This document shows, piece by piece, positions 29,371 to 40,037 of a stretch of DNA of 64,000 nt; within the stretch, counting starts at the first letter, position 1, and every line of letters begins with the position of its first letter. Source of the DNA: Cytobacillus praedii (GTDB lineage: Bacteria > Bacillota > Bacilli > Bacillales > Cytobacillaceae); NCBI RefSeq assembly GCF_001439605.1, contig NZ_LMBX01000007.1, positions 161,622 through 225,621 of the forward strand. The letters run 5' to 3'. A program made the translations under genes and the position numbers. The notes under the pieces were generated by a model that saw only the letters and a list, made by a program, of their open reading frames with translations, was not told the origin of the DNA and did no database searches.

Positions 29371-29748
29371 TAGAAACATCTCCATTTTATAGTTAATTAA
29401 ATTTGTGGTATCTTGAGTGGCTCTTTCGCCGTTCTAACAACAATATTTTTTATAGGGCCCTGTTTAGTTAGATACGTATCCTTGATATGTTACATATAAT
29501 AGACGCTGAGGGGGGAGAAAAAAGTTTGAAAAATATCTTTAAATTTTTTTCTAATTGTAATGGCTATAAAAAACTTTTAAGAGATTGAAATATGTTAATA
29601 ATAAGGACAAGTTCTATTCGAGTTAATGGCATGATGGCTATATCATTGCAATTAAATAATGGCGAACAGTGACTGAGACTGTTCGCCATTTCCAAGGATT
29701 ATGAAATTTTTGTGATAGGATTCTAGAGATCCTGTAACTCGGATGCCA
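29371..29748. other. Intergenic region with a hairpin
   Basis: No gene seen. GGCGAACAGT and ACTGTTCGCC (about 29661-29686) form a stem. Read on the minus strand, an AT-rich tail follows, so it may terminate the small membrane protein gene at 29749. Confidence 0.5.
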
Positions 29749-30045
29749 TTATCTATTATCTTTTTGTCGAATCTTTAAAAGCTCCAGCCCTTTTAACAAC
29801 GCTTCTCCTCCAAAACCTGCAATGATGGAAAGGAGGATAACTTTCAGTGTTGAATCAGGATCTGTATAGACAACCAAAAAAACTGCACCAAGAGCTCCTA
29901 AGATGACTTCTTCCCAAAATCCTAGATAAATAAACCTTTTTGTTTTTCGGGGCACTACTAGTTTCCCCTCTTTACTTAGATGCCCTGCTACACCGACTAG
30001 TCCACCAATCAAAACAGCGAAGATAATGTTCAACAACATTTGCAC
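29749..30045 (-). CDS. Small membrane protein, DUF4257-like
   Basis: A 98-residue protein with hydrophobic segments near 4-22, 47-62 and 67-82. The order AVLIGGLVGVAGHLSKEGKL, then PRKTKRFIYLGFWEEVILGA, matches what I recall of the DUF4257 family. The GTG start at 30045 follows AGGAG with six-base spacing; an ATG six bases further in is the alternative. Function unknown. Confidence 0.6.
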   Translation of the reverse strand: MQMLLNIIFAVLIGGLVGVAGHLSKEGKLVVPRKTKRFIYLGFWEEVILGALGAVFLVVYTDPDSTLKVILLSIIAGFGGEALLKGLELLKIRQKDNR

Positions 30046-30869
30046 TTCACACTCCTAAAGTCGTGATTTTTGGTTAAGCGACCTTAGTTTGATTCTTGGT
30101 GTATTACTAGTATATAAGAATATTGTTAAAATAGAATGTGTAAAAATACCGAATTTTCCAATAATTACCCTAGGAAAACTTTACTGTATAATAATTACAT
30201 TTTTGCGGTGTTCATACTAATGTATTACATTTTGATGAATAGTTCTTTGCCTTTGAGATAAAATAGCAGACAAACTAATACCATTCAATTAAAAGTCTCT
30301 GAAGGCATAACTCCCACCATCCGTTTGAAGGCAGGGTAAGGGGCATTGGCCAAACAATAAATACATTTGATAAAGTAGCAATGGCTTCGGAATACCGAAT
30401 AGCTATTGCTTTGAAACTGAAATGATATACCATTACAAAAGCGGAAGGTTTTTAGCCAAACCGATTGTTCGTCAATTAGAATGATGCTAGAGTTCAATGG
30501 CAAAAGGGAGACAATTTGATAATTGTATTTTATTTTATATAGAAATTACTTATTATAAAAAAAAGAGGGGAAAATATGTACTCTTCTTTATCTTTATAGT
30601 CATCGTTCCATCTTTCCGTTAATTAATAGCTTTTTAATTGATACCATTCAAACTGGTCTTAGGTAAACCTAGTTTCCCAACACTAAGGTTTTAGCTGGAG
30701 CGGGGGATTTTTGAGCGTTTTCCGTAAAATCTTTAATGAAGTCAGTGCGGCTTGAATACATATAGATATAGTATTTTTTTATAAGAATCAATCCCTGATC
30801 TTATATAGGCATTTGTCACAAAAATGACTTCTAGGCGTATACTGTTTTGAGAACGTGAGGTGAACGCTT
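30046..30869. other. Long intergenic region before spoVK
   Basis: No intact gene. A hairpin at about 30379-30412 (AGCAATGGCTTCGG against CCGAATAGCTATTGCT) stands out. A minus-strand frame at 30285-30503 ends in PAFKRMVGVMPSETF, which faintly resembles the C-terminus of an AraC-type regulator and may be debris. A GTATACTGT at about 30837-30845 could be a sporulation -10 for spoVK. Confidence 0.35.
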
Positions 30870-31817
30870 TTGGACCAGCCGATTCGCATGAAAAATAATG
30901 GGCAGATTAGTATTGTCCTTAATTCACAGAAACGAAAGACGTTAGCAAAAGAATTACCTGAATCTCAACCCCTTCCAAAAGATATTCCACCAGAACATGC
31001 AGCACTTAAAGATATTGAAGATGAACTTGGTACATTGGTTGGAATGGAAGAAATGAAAAGAATGATTAAGGAAATTTATGCGTGGATATACGTGAATAAA
31101 AAACGGGAGGAGTCTGGGCTGAAGGCAGGAAAACAGGCACTCCATATGATGTTTAAAGGGAATCCAGGCACTGGAAAAACCACTGTAGCACGATTAATTG
31201 GAAAGCTCTTTCAAAAAATGAACGTCTTATCAAAAGGCCATTTAATCGAGGCAGAGAGAGCAGATCTTGTCGGGGAGTATATTGGACATACAGCACAAAA
31301 AACACGTGATTTAATAAAAAAGGCAATAGGCGGAATCCTTTTTATTGATGAGGCATATTCACTTGGAAGAGGCGGGGAAAAGGATTTTGGGAAAGAAGCG
31401 ATAGATACGCTTGTAAAGCATATGGAAGACAAACAGCATGATTTTATTCTTATTCTTGCAGGCTACTCGAAAGAAATGGACTATTTTCTCACCTTAAATC
31501 CGGGGTTGCATTCACGTTTTCCTCTTGTCATTGACTTTCCGGATTATTCAATTCTTCAATTGATGGATATCGGGCAACGAATGTTAAAGGAAAGAGAGTA
31601 TACCTTTAGCCACGAAGCTGAGAAGAAGCTTCGGGAGCATTTAATATGGGTTAAAACAGTTTTAAACCCAGCAAGTTTTTCTAATGGAAGGTATATCAGG
31701 AATGTCATCGAAAAATCAATTCGTGCTCAAGCAATGAGGTTGTTGATGCAAAATACGTATGATCGGCATGAATTAATTACGATTAGAAGCAATGATTTAG
31801 TATTTGAAGAGGATTAA
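30870..31817 (+). CDS. spoVK: Stage V sporulation protein K (AAA+ ATPase)
   Basis: An AAA+ ATPase made in the mother cell and required for spore maturation in B. subtilis; the exact substrate is unsettled. The 315 residues have Walker A KGNPGTGKTTVARLIG near 92-107, Walker B GGILFIDEAYSL near 150-161, and a sensor region ILAGYSKEMDYFL. Conserved NGRYIRNVIEKSIRAQAMRL arginines follow late. The start is a TTG behind GAGGTGAAC. Location before hflX agrees with the Bacillus map. Confidence 0.92.
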   Translation: MDQPIRMKNNGQISIVLNSQKRKTLAKELPESQPLPKDIPPEHAALKDIEDELGTLVGMEEMKRMIKEIYAWIYVNKKREESGLKAGKQALHMMFKGNPGTGKTTVARLIGKLFQKMNVLSKGHLIEAERADLVGEYIGHTAQKTRDLIKKAIGGILFIDEAYSLGRGGEKDFGKEAIDTLVKHMEDKQHDFILILAGYSKEMDYFLTLNPGLHSRFPLVIDFPDYSILQLMDIGQRMLKEREYTFSHEAEKKLREHLIWVKTVLNPASFSNGRYIRNVIEKSIRAQAMRLLMQNTYDRHELITIRSNDLVFEED

Positions 31818-31825
31818 TTGATAAC

Positions 31826-31857
31826 AAAAGGATTCCGTCTTTACGGAATCCTTTATT
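31826..31857 (+). terminator. Terminator after spoVK
   Basis: AAAGGATTCCG and CGGAATCCTTT form an 11-bp stem around six bases, closing the gene. It may also serve the convergent minus-strand gene. Confidence 0.85.
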
Positions 31858-31888
31858 CATGAGGACAGCAGATGCTGACCTTGTTTTT

Positions 31889-32491
31889 TTATGTACCCAG
31901 TCTCCGTGCAGGCAGCTTCCATTTATACGTATATGAAAGGACCCTTAATCCAGTAATAACAAAAAATAAAGTATATAATTCAAAAGATGAAACAGCTAGT
32001 TTAAGTCCAATGGCGAGCCCGCAAAGAATGGCCCACACAGCATATATTTCAGCTTTTAAAACAAGAGGCTTTCTTCGAGCGAGAAGGTCACGCACAATCC
32101 CTCCACCGCTTCCAGTTAGAACAGCAGCAACAATTACTGCACTTAGCGGATGATTCATTTCAGATGCATAAAGTGCTCCTTGAATAGCAAAAGCTGAAAG
32201 ACCAATCGCATCAAAGAAATTTCCCCATTTTTGCCAGTGCTTTAATAAGTTATTCGGAAAAAGGAACACGGCTGTTATAGATAGTAACGCAATTTGGAAA
32301 AACAGTCCTTGTTCCCATAAGGCGGATACAGGAACCCCAATTAAGAGATTACGAATTGCCCCTCCACCAAAGGCGGTTACAATTCCTAAAATATACACGC
32401 CTAGTATGTCATATTCCTCTTCCATTGCTACAATCGCTCCGCTTATGGCAAATGCAATTGTTCCGATCATACTTAAAACTTCCCAAGTCAT
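31889..32491 (-). CDS. Trimeric intracellular cation (TRIC) channel family protein
   Basis: A 200-residue membrane protein with seven hydrophobic segments and the internal duplication typical of UPF0126/TRIC proteins. The first half has FAISGAIVAMEE and AFGGGAIRNLLIG. The second half repeats these as FAIQGALYA and GSGGGIVRDLLAR. The glycine-rich kinks line the pore in this family. Prokaryotic TRIC proteins conduct monovalent cations in vitro; the physiological role is unclear. The ATG lies behind GAGGAGC. Confidence 0.85.
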   Translation of the reverse strand: MTWEVLSMIGTIAFAISGAIVAMEEEYDILGVYILGIVTAFGGGAIRNLLIGVPVSALWEQGLFFQIALLSITAVFLFPNNLLKHWQKWGNFFDAIGLSAFAIQGALYASEMNHPLSAVIVAAVLTGSGGGIVRDLLARRKPLVLKAEIYAVWAILCGLAIGLKLAVSSFELYTLFFVITGLRVLSYTYKWKLPARRLGT

Positions 32492-32770
32492 TATTTTTGC
32501 TCCTCTATGATGATGAAAACCAATTGAAATAGGATATGAAAAGAAAAACTTGTCAGATACCCTTTAAGTTAATTTTTTATATAGATTCCTAGTTTTCTTG
32601 CAAACATTATGATTTTACCAAAAATATCGAAATTTACAATCCTTTTATTATAATTTAGGATTTGAAATCGGGAATAATAAAAATAACCTTGAGTTGGCAC
32701 GAAAATTAGAGTTGCTGCAAGATATTTGATATGATGGTAAATAGATTAATGAATGAAAGAAGGTTGCTGA

Positions 32771-34027
32771 TTGGAACAAAAGACTGAATTTGAAAAAGTC
32801 ATTTTAGTTGGTTGTCAAACAAATGAAGATGATCAACGATTTGGTTATTCGATGGATGAGCTCGGTTCATTAACAGAAACAGCAAAAGGGCATGTATTGG
32901 CTACTGTTACGCAAAAACGTGAGCGCATCCACCCGGCTACATACATAGGAAAAGGAAAGGTCTCAGAGCTAACTGCTCTTCAGGAAGAAGTGGAAGCAGA
33001 TTTAATCATTTTTAATGATGAATTATCCCCTAGCCAAGTCCGAAATCTTTCAAGAGATCTTCATGCACGAATTATTGACCGAACACAATTAATTTTAGAT
33101 ATATTTGCAGGAAGGGCTCGTTCAAAAGAAGGGAAATTACAAGTAGAATTAGCTCAGCTTCAATATTTGCTGCCACGCCTTATGGGGCAGGGGACCCAAT
33201 TATCAAGATTGGGTGCCGGAATTGGGACGCGTGGGCCTGGTGAAACTAAGCTTGAATCTGATCGCCGTCATATTCGAAATCGCATTAATGATATTAAAAC
33301 GCAGCTCGAGGTGATCGTAAAACACCGAGATAGGTACCGGGAAAGACGAAAGAAAAATAAAGCTTTTCAGATTGCCCTTGTCGGATATACGAACGCTGGC
33401 AAGTCCACATTATTTAATCGGCTAACAGAGGCAGACTCCTTGGAAGAGAATCAGCTCTTTGCTACACTTGACCCCATGACTAGAAAGGTGATTTTACCTA
33501 GCGGGTTCTTAACGCTTTTAACTGATACGGTTGGTTTTATTCAAGATTTGCCAACGACCCTCATCGCAGCTTTTCGATCAACACTGGAAGAAGTAAGGGA
33601 GGCGGATTTATTGCTTCATCTGGTAGATAGTTCAAGTCCAGATTATTACCAGCATGAACAAACAGTAAATAAGCTTCTTGAGGATTTAGAAAATGAGAAA
33701 ATCCCACAAATAGTAGTATATAATAAAAAAGATTGCAGGCATTCTGATTTTGTCCCAACAGCAAAAACGAAGACAATCCAAATTAGCGCATTTGATGAAG
33801 AGGATCGAAATAGTTTAAAGAAATTTATGGAAGAAATAGTTTTAAGTATGATGAGCTTTTATCATGTAGAGGTGCCTTCTACAGAAGGGAAATTTCTATC
33901 ACAGTTAAAAAATGAGACGGTTCTTCGTGAACTATCCTTTCATGAGGAAAAACAAATCTACATTTGTAAAGGCTATTTTTTAGAGGATCATCAAATTGCA
34001 GGACAAATTAGTAAATATAAGATTTAG
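32771..34027 (+). CDS. hflX: Ribosome-associated GTPase HflX
   Basis: A 418-residue GTPase that binds the 50S subunit and can split stalled or hibernating ribosomes under stress. The N-terminal domain ends in the glycine-rich [15 protein letters not shown] loop. A helical linker precedes the G domain, with G1 [12 protein letters not shown] near 209-220, G3 DTVGF near 254 and G4 NKKD near 317. The start is a TTG with an AAGGTTG site, which is weak. ynbB follows 14 bases after the stop, the same pairing as ynbA-ynbB in B. subtilis. Confidence 0.93.
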   Translation: MEQKTEFEKVILVGCQTNEDDQRFGYSMDELGSLTETAKGHVLATVTQKRERIHPATYIGKGKVSELTALQEEVEADLIIFNDELSPSQVRNLSRDLHARIIDRTQLILDIFAGRARSKEGKLQVELAQLQYLLPRLMGQGTQLSRLGAGIGTRGPGETKLESDRRHIRNRINDIKTQLEVIVKHRDRYRERRKKNKAFQIALVGYTNAGKSTLFNRLTEADSLEENQLFATLDPMTRKVILPSGFLTLLTDTVGFIQDLPTTLIAAFRSTLEEVREADLLLHLVDSSSPDYYQHEQTVNKLLEDLENEKIPQIVVYNKKDCRHSDFVPTAKTKTIQISAFDEEDRNSLKKFMEEIVLSMMSFYHVEVPSTEGKFLSQLKNETVLRELSFHEEKQIYICKGYFLEDHQIAGQISKYKI

Positions 34028-34041
34028 ATAAGGAGAACAAC

Positions 34042-35313
34042 ATGTTTCAACAATTATCAAATGGGGAAAAACTGCAGCCGATTGTAAATGAAGCGGAGCA
34101 GCAAATTGCATTGGTCCTTCAGCAAATTGATAAACGAATTGATGAAAACCAATTTAGAGTATTACAAAGCTTTCAAAATAATAAAGTAAGTGATTCACAT
34201 TTCATTCCTACAACTGGATACGGCTATGATGACATTGGCCGTGATACGCTTGAAAAAATTTATGCAGATGTATTTGGGGGAGAGTCTGCTCTTGTTCGGC
34301 CGCAGATTATTTCTGGCACGCATGCGATTTCCATTGCGTTGTTTGGTGTCCTTCGTCCCGGAGATGAATTGCTATATATCACTGGCAAGCCTTATGATAC
34401 GTTAGAAGAAATAGTTGGGATAAGGGGAAGTGGCAACGGCTCATTAAAGGAATTCAATATTTCGTACAATAGTGTGCATTTGAAGAATGATGGTTCCGTT
34501 GATTATCGTGCTGTTGAACAGGCAATTAAACCAAATACAAAAATGATTGGAATTCAGCGTTCGAAAGGGTATGCAACTAGACCCTCCTTTACGATTGCAC
34601 AAATAAAAGAAATGATTCAGTTTGTCAAAGAAATCAAACCGGATGTAGTAGTTTTCGTAGATAATTGCTATGGAGAGTTTGTTGAAGAGTTGGAGCCTTG
34701 TCATATCGGAGCCGATTTAATGGCTGGCTCTCTCATAAAGAATCCTGGAGGCGGACTTGCGAAGACAGGCGGATATATTGTCGGAAAAGAAAAATGGGTG
34801 GAGGCATGCTCATATCGAATGACTTCACCTGGAATTGGTGCGGAGGCAGGGGCATCCCTTTATAGTCTCCAAGAAATGTATCAGGGTTTTTTCATGGCTC
34901 CGCATATTGTGGGTCAAGCATTGAAAGGTGCAGTGTTCACTTCTGCCATTCTAGAGAGATTTGGCATGAATTCTTCTCCTAAATGGGATGCAAAGAGAAC
35001 GGATTTAATCCAGGCGGTTCAATTTGATAACCGAGATAAGATGGTGGCGTTTTGCCAAGCTATTCAATTTGCGGCACCGATTAATTCGCACGTAACACCA
35101 TATCCTAGTCCTATGCCTGGATATGAGGACGATGTTATTATGGCTGCAGGTGCTTTTATACAGGGTGCAAGCATTGAATTATCTGCAGACGGTCCAATTC
35201 GTCCTCCATACGTTGCCTATGTTCAAGGTGGCCTCACTTATTCTCATGTTAAAATCGCCATCTGTCATGCGCTTAACGGATTATTAGATAAGGGACTAAT
35301 CGATGTTAATTAA
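34042..35313 (+). CDS. ynbB: PLP-dependent YnbB, methionine gamma-lyase/aluminium-resistance family
   Basis: A 423-residue pyridoxal-phosphate enzyme of the family often annotated as aluminium resistance protein or methionine gamma-lyase-like. Seen are the PQIISGTHAISIALFGVLRPGDEL cofactor region, the VFVDNCYGEF segment with its cofactor aspartate, and the lysine-containing SLIKNPGGGLAKTGGY motif near 230-245. The true substrate is not established. It is co-transcribed with hflX and precedes glnR. The ATG follows AAGGAG. Confidence 0.88.
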   Translation: MFQQLSNGEKLQPIVNEAEQQIALVLQQIDKRIDENQFRVLQSFQNNKVSDSHFIPTTGYGYDDIGRDTLEKIYADVFGGESALVRPQIISGTHAISIALFGVLRPGDELLYITGKPYDTLEEIVGIRGSGNGSLKEFNISYNSVHLKNDGSVDYRAVEQAIKPNTKMIGIQRSKGYATRPSFTIAQIKEMIQFVKEIKPDVVVFVDNCYGEFVEELEPCHIGADLMAGSLIKNPGGGLAKTGGYIVGKEKWVEACSYRMTSPGIGAEAGASLYSLQEMYQGFFMAPHIVGQALKGAVFTSAILERFGMNSSPKWDAKRTDLIQAVQFDNRDKMVAFCQAIQFAAPINSHVTPYPSPMPGYEDDVIMAAGAFIQGASIELSADGPIRPPYVAYVQGGLTYSHVKIAICHALNGLLDKGLIDVN

Positions 35314-35396
35314 AAGAAGTTATAAAAATAAAATAATTAGATAAAGAGGTTTGGATAACAAAAATCCAAGCCTTTTATTTTTTTTTGAAAATCCCA

Positions 35397-35447
35397 TGTA
35401 AGAAAACCTAACATGCATTTGACAACTAACCTAACATCGATTATTCT
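35397..35447 (+). promoter_or_regulatory. glnRA promoter with two GlnR/TnrA operators
   Basis: Operator 1, TGTAAGAAAACCTAACA (35397-35413), matches TGTNA-N7-TNACA exactly. Operator 2, TGACAACTAACCTAACA (35420-35436), overlaps the -35 TTGACA (35419-35424). The -10 TATTCT is at 35442-35447 with 17-base spacing. This reproduces the two-operator layout known for glnRA of B. subtilis, including the TGACA variant in the second site. Confidence 0.88.
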
Positions 35448-35480
35448 AATAATAGAAAAAATGTAAAGGAGGAGAAAGAA

Positions 35481-35882
35481 GTGACTGGGAGCAACATTCG
35501 ACGTTCCATGCCGCTTTTTCCAATTGGGCCTGTCATGCAGCTGACTGAATTGACTGCAAGACAAATTCGGTACTATGAAGAGCGCCAATTGATTTCTCCA
35601 GCTCGATCTGAAGGCAATAGAAGATTGTTCTCGCTCAATGATATTGACAAACTCCTTGAGATAAAAGATTTAATTGATCAAGGAATCAATATGGCTGGAA
35701 TCAAACAGCTATTATTTGTGAAAAATCAAGAAGTAATCGCTTCTGATGTTAAACTCGATAAATCAGAGAGAGAACTATCTAATGATGAAATCAGAAGGCA
35801 TCTTAGAAAAGAAATCGTACAAGCCGGGAGATTTAATCAACATTTATCAAGTCAGGCGAATATAACTCGCTTATTTCACTGA
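35481..35882 (+). CDS. glnR: Nitrogen-regulatory repressor GlnR (MerR family)
   Basis: A 133-residue repressor. The winged-helix domain opens [18 protein letters not shown] and continues with [14 protein letters not shown] and [15 protein letters not shown], the DNA-binding face of the family. The C-terminal tail, ending ITRLFH, is the segment that in GlnR contacts feedback-inhibited glutamine synthetase. The start is a GTG after GGAGGAGAAAG. glnA follows 36 bases downstream, and both are controlled by the operators upstream. Confidence 0.95.
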   Translation: MTGSNIRRSMPLFPIGPVMQLTELTARQIRYYEERQLISPARSEGNRRLFSLNDIDKLLEIKDLIDQGINMAGIKQLLFVKNQEVIASDVKLDKSERELSNDEIRRHLRKEIVQAGRFNQHLSSQANITRLFH

Positions 35883-35918
35883 TGAAGAGGCTTTAAACAA
35901 AAAGGGAGGAATTATTAT

Positions 35919-37253
35919 ATGGCAAAGTTTACAAAAGAGGATATTAGACGCATTTCAGCTGAAGAGAATGTTAAATTCATCCGTCTCCAATTTACAGATA
36001 TTTTGGGAACAATTAAAAATGTTGAGATCCCTATTAGCCAGCTCGAAAAAGCACTTGATAATAAAATGATGTTTGATGGTTCCTCTATTGAAGGGTTTGT
36101 TCGAATCGAAGAATCAGATATGTATCTTTTCCCAGATTTAGACACATGGGTGGTTTTTCCTTGGACTGCTGAAAAAGGAAAAGTAGCTCGTCTGATATGT
36201 GATATTCATAACGCAGATGGAACTCCTTTCCAAGGCGATCCTCGCAACAACTTAAAACGAATTTTAAATGAAATGGAAGAAATGGGCTTTACAGACTTTA
36301 ATTTAGGACCCGAGCCAGAATTCTTCTTATTCAAATTGGATCAGAATGGAGATCCTTCTCTTGAGCTAAATGATAATGGAGGATATTTTGATTTAGCACC
36401 TACTGATCTTGGGGAAAATTGCCGCCGAGACATTGTGCTTGAGCTCGAAGAAATGGGCTTTGAAATTGAAGCATCCCATCACGAGGTAGCTCCAGGACAG
36501 CATGAGATTGACTTCAAATATGCGGATGCCCTAACAGCCTGTGACCAAATCCAAACGTTCAAGCTAGTTGTGAAAACCATTGCCCGTAAACATGGCTTGC
36601 ATGCCACTTTCATGCCGAAGCCATTATTCGGTGTTGCAGGATCAGGGATGCACTGCAATGTGTCTCTTTTTAAAGAGGGCAAGAATGCTTTCTTTGATGA
36701 AAAAGGGGATTTGCAATTGAGTGATCATGCACGTCAGTTTATTGCAGGAATACTTAGACATGCAACAAGTTTTACAGCAGTTACAAATCCAACAGTTAAT
36801 TCTTATAAGCGCTTAGTTCCAGGTTATGAAGCGCCATGCTATGTGGCTTGGTCTGCACAGAACCGTTCTCCGTTAATTCGTATTCCTTCTTCTCGCGGAG
36901 TAAGTACACGCGTTGAGGTTCGAAGCGTGGATCCTGCAGCAAACCCATATTTGGCTATGGCCGTTCTGCTAAAAGCGGGTCTTGATGGAATTAATAATAA
37001 TCTTGTCCCTCCGGCATCAGTCGATCGAAATATTTATGTGATGAGCAAGGATGAGCGCATTGCTGAAGGAATTGATGATCTGCCTTCAACTTTAGCTGAG
37101 GCACTAGAAAAATTAAAAGGAAATGAAACAATTATTTCTGCCTTAGGCGGCCATATCTTCGAACACTTTGTTGAAGCGAAAGAAATAGAATGGGATATGT
37201 TCCGCACTCAAGTCCATCCTTGGGAACGCGAACAATATATGTCGATGTATTAA
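35919..37253 (+). CDS. glnA: Glutamine synthetase type I
   Basis: Makes glutamine from glutamate, ammonia and ATP. It also signals nitrogen status through GlnR and TnrA in Bacillus. The 444-residue length is that of the GSI-alpha type, without the adenylylation loop. Motifs seen: [20 protein letters not shown] (metal ligands), [41 protein letters not shown], and the feedback-sensing glutamate region near 300. The ATG follows AAGGGAGG, and a strong terminator ends the operon. Confidence 0.97.
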   Translation: MAKFTKEDIRRISAEENVKFIRLQFTDILGTIKNVEIPISQLEKALDNKMMFDGSSIEGFVRIEESDMYLFPDLDTWVVFPWTAEKGKVARLICDIHNADGTPFQGDPRNNLKRILNEMEEMGFTDFNLGPEPEFFLFKLDQNGDPSLELNDNGGYFDLAPTDLGENCRRDIVLELEEMGFEIEASHHEVAPGQHEIDFKYADALTACDQIQTFKLVVKTIARKHGLHATFMPKPLFGVAGSGMHCNVSLFKEGKNAFFDEKGDLQLSDHARQFIAGILRHATSFTAVTNPTVNSYKRLVPGYEAPCYVAWSAQNRSPLIRIPSSRGVSTRVEVRSVDPAANPYLAMAVLLKAGLDGINNNLVPPASVDRNIYVMSKDERIAEGIDDLPSTLAEALEKLKGNETIISALGGHIFEHFVEAKEIEWDMFRTQVHPWEREQYMSMY

Positions 37254-37261
37254 TAATTTAG

Positions 37262-37297
37262 AAACCGCTGGAGCAGGATGCTCCAGCGGTTTTTTAC
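37262..37297 (+). terminator. Terminator after glnRA
   Basis: AACCGCTGGAGC pairs with GCTCCAGCGGTT over 12 bp around a short loop, followed by TTTT. Confidence 0.9.
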
Positions 37298-37756
37298 AAT
37301 GGTTAACTCAGATGAAATAATTTAATAAGTTACAAAAACTGGGGTTACAAATAATCTGTAAGATTATTAGGATTGATAAATTAGCTGTAAATTTTGATAA
37401 GCCATCACTTCAAATTACTAATCGGGGGGATTAGTAGAAGTTTAGACTATAATGCCAAAAAAAATTAAAGAAATTCAGGATTAACCACAAATTATGGAGC
37501 AGTAATACTTACCTTTAACCCAAAATCTTCAGGCTACTTTAATTAAACGCAGTAAAGAAATGATAGCAAGTTCTATTAAATTAATATCTAATTAAACAAT
37601 AAAAAAATATGTAAATAATAAATAGAATTTATAAAGAAAACCGCTGTTTGACACGATGATTATTTTCATCTGTTTATCGGAAGCCTTTTTTCAAGTACCA
37701 TGGAATTTTGAAAAAATAGAATTTAAGATATTAGCAAAATCTCTTTTAAACTAGCA
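37298..37756. other. Intergenic region between glnA and lexA
   Basis: About 460 bases of AT-rich DNA. I see no gene, GlnR-type operator or strong hairpin in it. Confidence 0.5.
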
Positions 37757-37785
37757 ATCCCCCGTGCAAACAACACGGGGGACGA
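37757..37785 (-). terminator. Terminator of lexA
   Basis: CCCCCGTG and CACGGGGG form a stem just after the lexA stop on the minus strand. The T tract is weak. Confidence 0.65.
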
Positions 37786-37789
37786 GGTA

Positions 37790-38413
37790 TTAATGAATAT
37801 CACGATATACACCAATTACTTTACCTAAAATAGAAACATTACGAAGAATAATCGGTTCCATTGTTGAGTTTTCAGGCTGCAGTCTAATCCAATCCTTCTC
37901 TTTAAAAAATCTCTTTACCGTTGCCTCGTCGTCCTCTGTCATCGCAACGATGATATCTCCGTTATTAGCAGTGCTTTGCTGTCTGACGACTACATAATCT
38001 CCATCTAAAATTCCTGCTTCAATCATGCTTTCTCCCATAATTTCAAGCATAAAAACATGCTCATCTGCTGGAGCAAGTCTTTCAGGCAACGGAAAATATT
38101 CCTCAACATTTTCTACAGCAGTTATTGGTATACCAGCAGTTACCTTTCCGACAATTGGTACATTGACAACTTTATAATTGATCACATCGGCACTTTCGTC
38201 TAAATCAAGTATTTCAATCGCACGAGGTTTAGTTGGGTCTCTGCGGATGAGCCCTTTAGTTTCTAACCTTGCTAGATGTCCATGAACAGTTGAACTTGAA
38301 GCAAGTCCAACTGCTTCACCGATCTCTCTAACAGAAGGCGGGTATCCTTTAAGCTTTACCTCATCCTTAATAAAATTTAATATATCCTGTTGCCGTTTCG
38401 ATAATTTTACCAT
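37790..38413 (-). CDS. lexA: SOS repressor LexA
   Basis: A 207-residue repressor that blocks SOS genes and cleaves itself when RecA is activated. The N-terminal winged helix-turn-helix ([29 protein letters not shown]) is complete. The Ala-Gly cleavage site lies in [13 protein letters not shown], and the catalytic Ser and Lys are in [10 protein letters not shown] and DDEATVKRF. The start is the second of two adjacent ATG codons, behind GTGAGGGA; the first, at 38416, is nearly as good. It is divergent from yneA across shared SOS boxes. Confidence 0.96.
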   Translation of the reverse strand: MVKLSKRQQDILNFIKDEVKLKGYPPSVREIGEAVGLASSSTVHGHLARLETKGLIRRDPTKPRAIEILDLDESADVINYKVVNVPIVGKVTAGIPITAVENVEEYFPLPERLAPADEHVFMLEIMGESMIEAGILDGDYVVVRQQSTANNGDIIVAMTEDDEATVKRFFKEKDWIRLQPENSTMEPIILRNVSILGKVIGVYRDIH

Positions 38414-38445
38414 CATAATTCCCTCACTTATGATTTCTTTTCCCA

Positions 38446-38550
38446 ATTATAGCATCTATTAGTAAAAAGTACAAACATAAGTTCGAACAATTGTTGACAC
38501 GAAACAAATGTTCGGTATATAATCGATTTAACAAAACGAACATATATTCT
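38446..38550. promoter_or_regulatory. Divergent lexA/yneA promoters with SOS boxes
   Basis: Four sites approach CGAAC-N4-GTTCG: 38472-38485 (9 of 10), 38484-38497 (8), 38501-38514 (8) and 38537-38550 (8). The yneA promoter is TTGACA (38494-38499), an 18-base spacer and TATAAT (38518-38523), with one box inside the spacer. The lexA promoter reads, on the minus strand, TTGTAC (38469-38474), 17 bases and TATAAT (38446-38451), with a box over its -35. Confidence 0.85.
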
Positions 38551-38568
38551 TATTGAGGTGTAAATATA

Positions 38569-38892
38569 ATGAAAAAATTGTGGAATCAATATTCTTATGC
38601 TATTATTCTAGTCGTTTTAAGCTTAGTGACTTCTTTTATACTAATGATTCATAATAGTGTTTCGGGTGAAGATGGTCTGATGAAAATTACAGTTGATGAA
38701 GGAGATTCGCTTTGGCAGCTGGCTGAAGAATTATCAGATGAACATATGCTTTCAGCAAAGGAATTTGTACAATGGGTTGAAAGACATAATGGAATTTCAG
38801 GTGATAGAATTTATCCAGGTGATGAACTAGTTATTCCAATAGCATTAGAAAAGGACAATGGAACAGAAGTGGCAAGCTCACAAAGTAAATAG
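38569..38892 (+). CDS. yneA: SOS cell-division suppressor YneA
   Basis: A 107-residue exported inhibitor of septation made during the SOS response. One N-terminal transmembrane helix (about 8-27) is followed by a LysM domain, with ITVDEGDSLWQLAEELS and RIYPGDELVIPI, which anchors the protein to peptidoglycan. The short C-terminal tail is polar. The ATG follows GAGGTG. It leads the yneA-yneB-ynzC cluster under direct LexA control. Confidence 0.93.
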   Translation: MKKLWNQYSYAIILVVLSLVTSFILMIHNSVSGEDGLMKITVDEGDSLWQLAEELSDEHMLSAKEFVQWVERHNGISGDRIYPGDELVIPIALEKDNGTEVASSQSK

Positions 38893-38897
38893 ATTAG

Positions 38898-39563
<666 letters not shown>

Positions 39564-39636
39564 ACTTCTTGTCAAAAGCAGGCATTTTTAGTATTATGGC
39601 AGTTGAGTTTAATGATAAATATAAAGGAGCCGAACT

Positions 39637-39867
39637 ATGCTGCCTAAAGAAAAGCTTGATCGTATTAATATGCTAGCTAAGAAAGCGAAAGGTACTGGTC
39701 TTACAGAACAAGAAGCTAAGGAGCAATCTGCTCTGCGCAGAGAGTATTTAGAGACATTTCGTTCATCAATGTTTAATACATTAAAAGGTGTAACAATCGT
39801 TGATCCAAATGGAAATGATGTCACACCGAAAAAGCTTAAAGAGGTTCAAAAAAAGAATCTTCATTAA
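39637..39867 (+). CDS. ynzC: YnzC (DUF896 family)
   Basis: A 76-residue protein. KLDRINMLAKKAKGTGLTEQE and EQSALRREYLETFRSSM make the compact helical domain of the DUF896/YnzC family. A tail with NGNDVTPKKLKEVQ follows. In B. subtilis it belongs to the SOS-induced yneA operon; its biochemical role is unknown. The ATG is behind AAAGGAGCC. Confidence 0.92.
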   Translation: MLPKEKLDRINMLAKKAKGTGLTEQEAKEQSALRREYLETFRSSMFNTLKGVTIVDPNGNDVTPKKLKEVQKKNLH

Positions 39868-39970
39868 TCGGAGGAATACATATGATTTGTATTCCTTCTT
39901 TACATAGGGTTGTGCAAATGTGACAAAATATAAATAAATCTGCTTTTTTGCTAGGTTTTGATACAATTTA

Positions 39971-39999
39971 TTGAATATGGATGAAGCTGTCTATATTAT
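39971..39999 (+). promoter_or_regulatory. Candidate tkt promoter
   Basis: TTGAAT (39971-39976), 17 bases and TATTAT (39994-39999) make a good sigma-A promoter about 40 bases before tkt. Confidence 0.6.
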
Positions 40000-40037
40000 T
40001 ATAAGAGTAATGATTACTCGTAGAGAGGATGTTTTTA

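Noticed and set aside
30285..30503. Minus-strand frame ending in an AraC-like KRMVGVMPSE string
   Set aside because: No start site, and the resemblance is too short. Mentioned only as possible debris.
37298..37756. Possible TnrA/GlnR sites in the glnA-lexA gap
   Set aside because: Partial TGTAA matches lack the partner half-site at the right distance.
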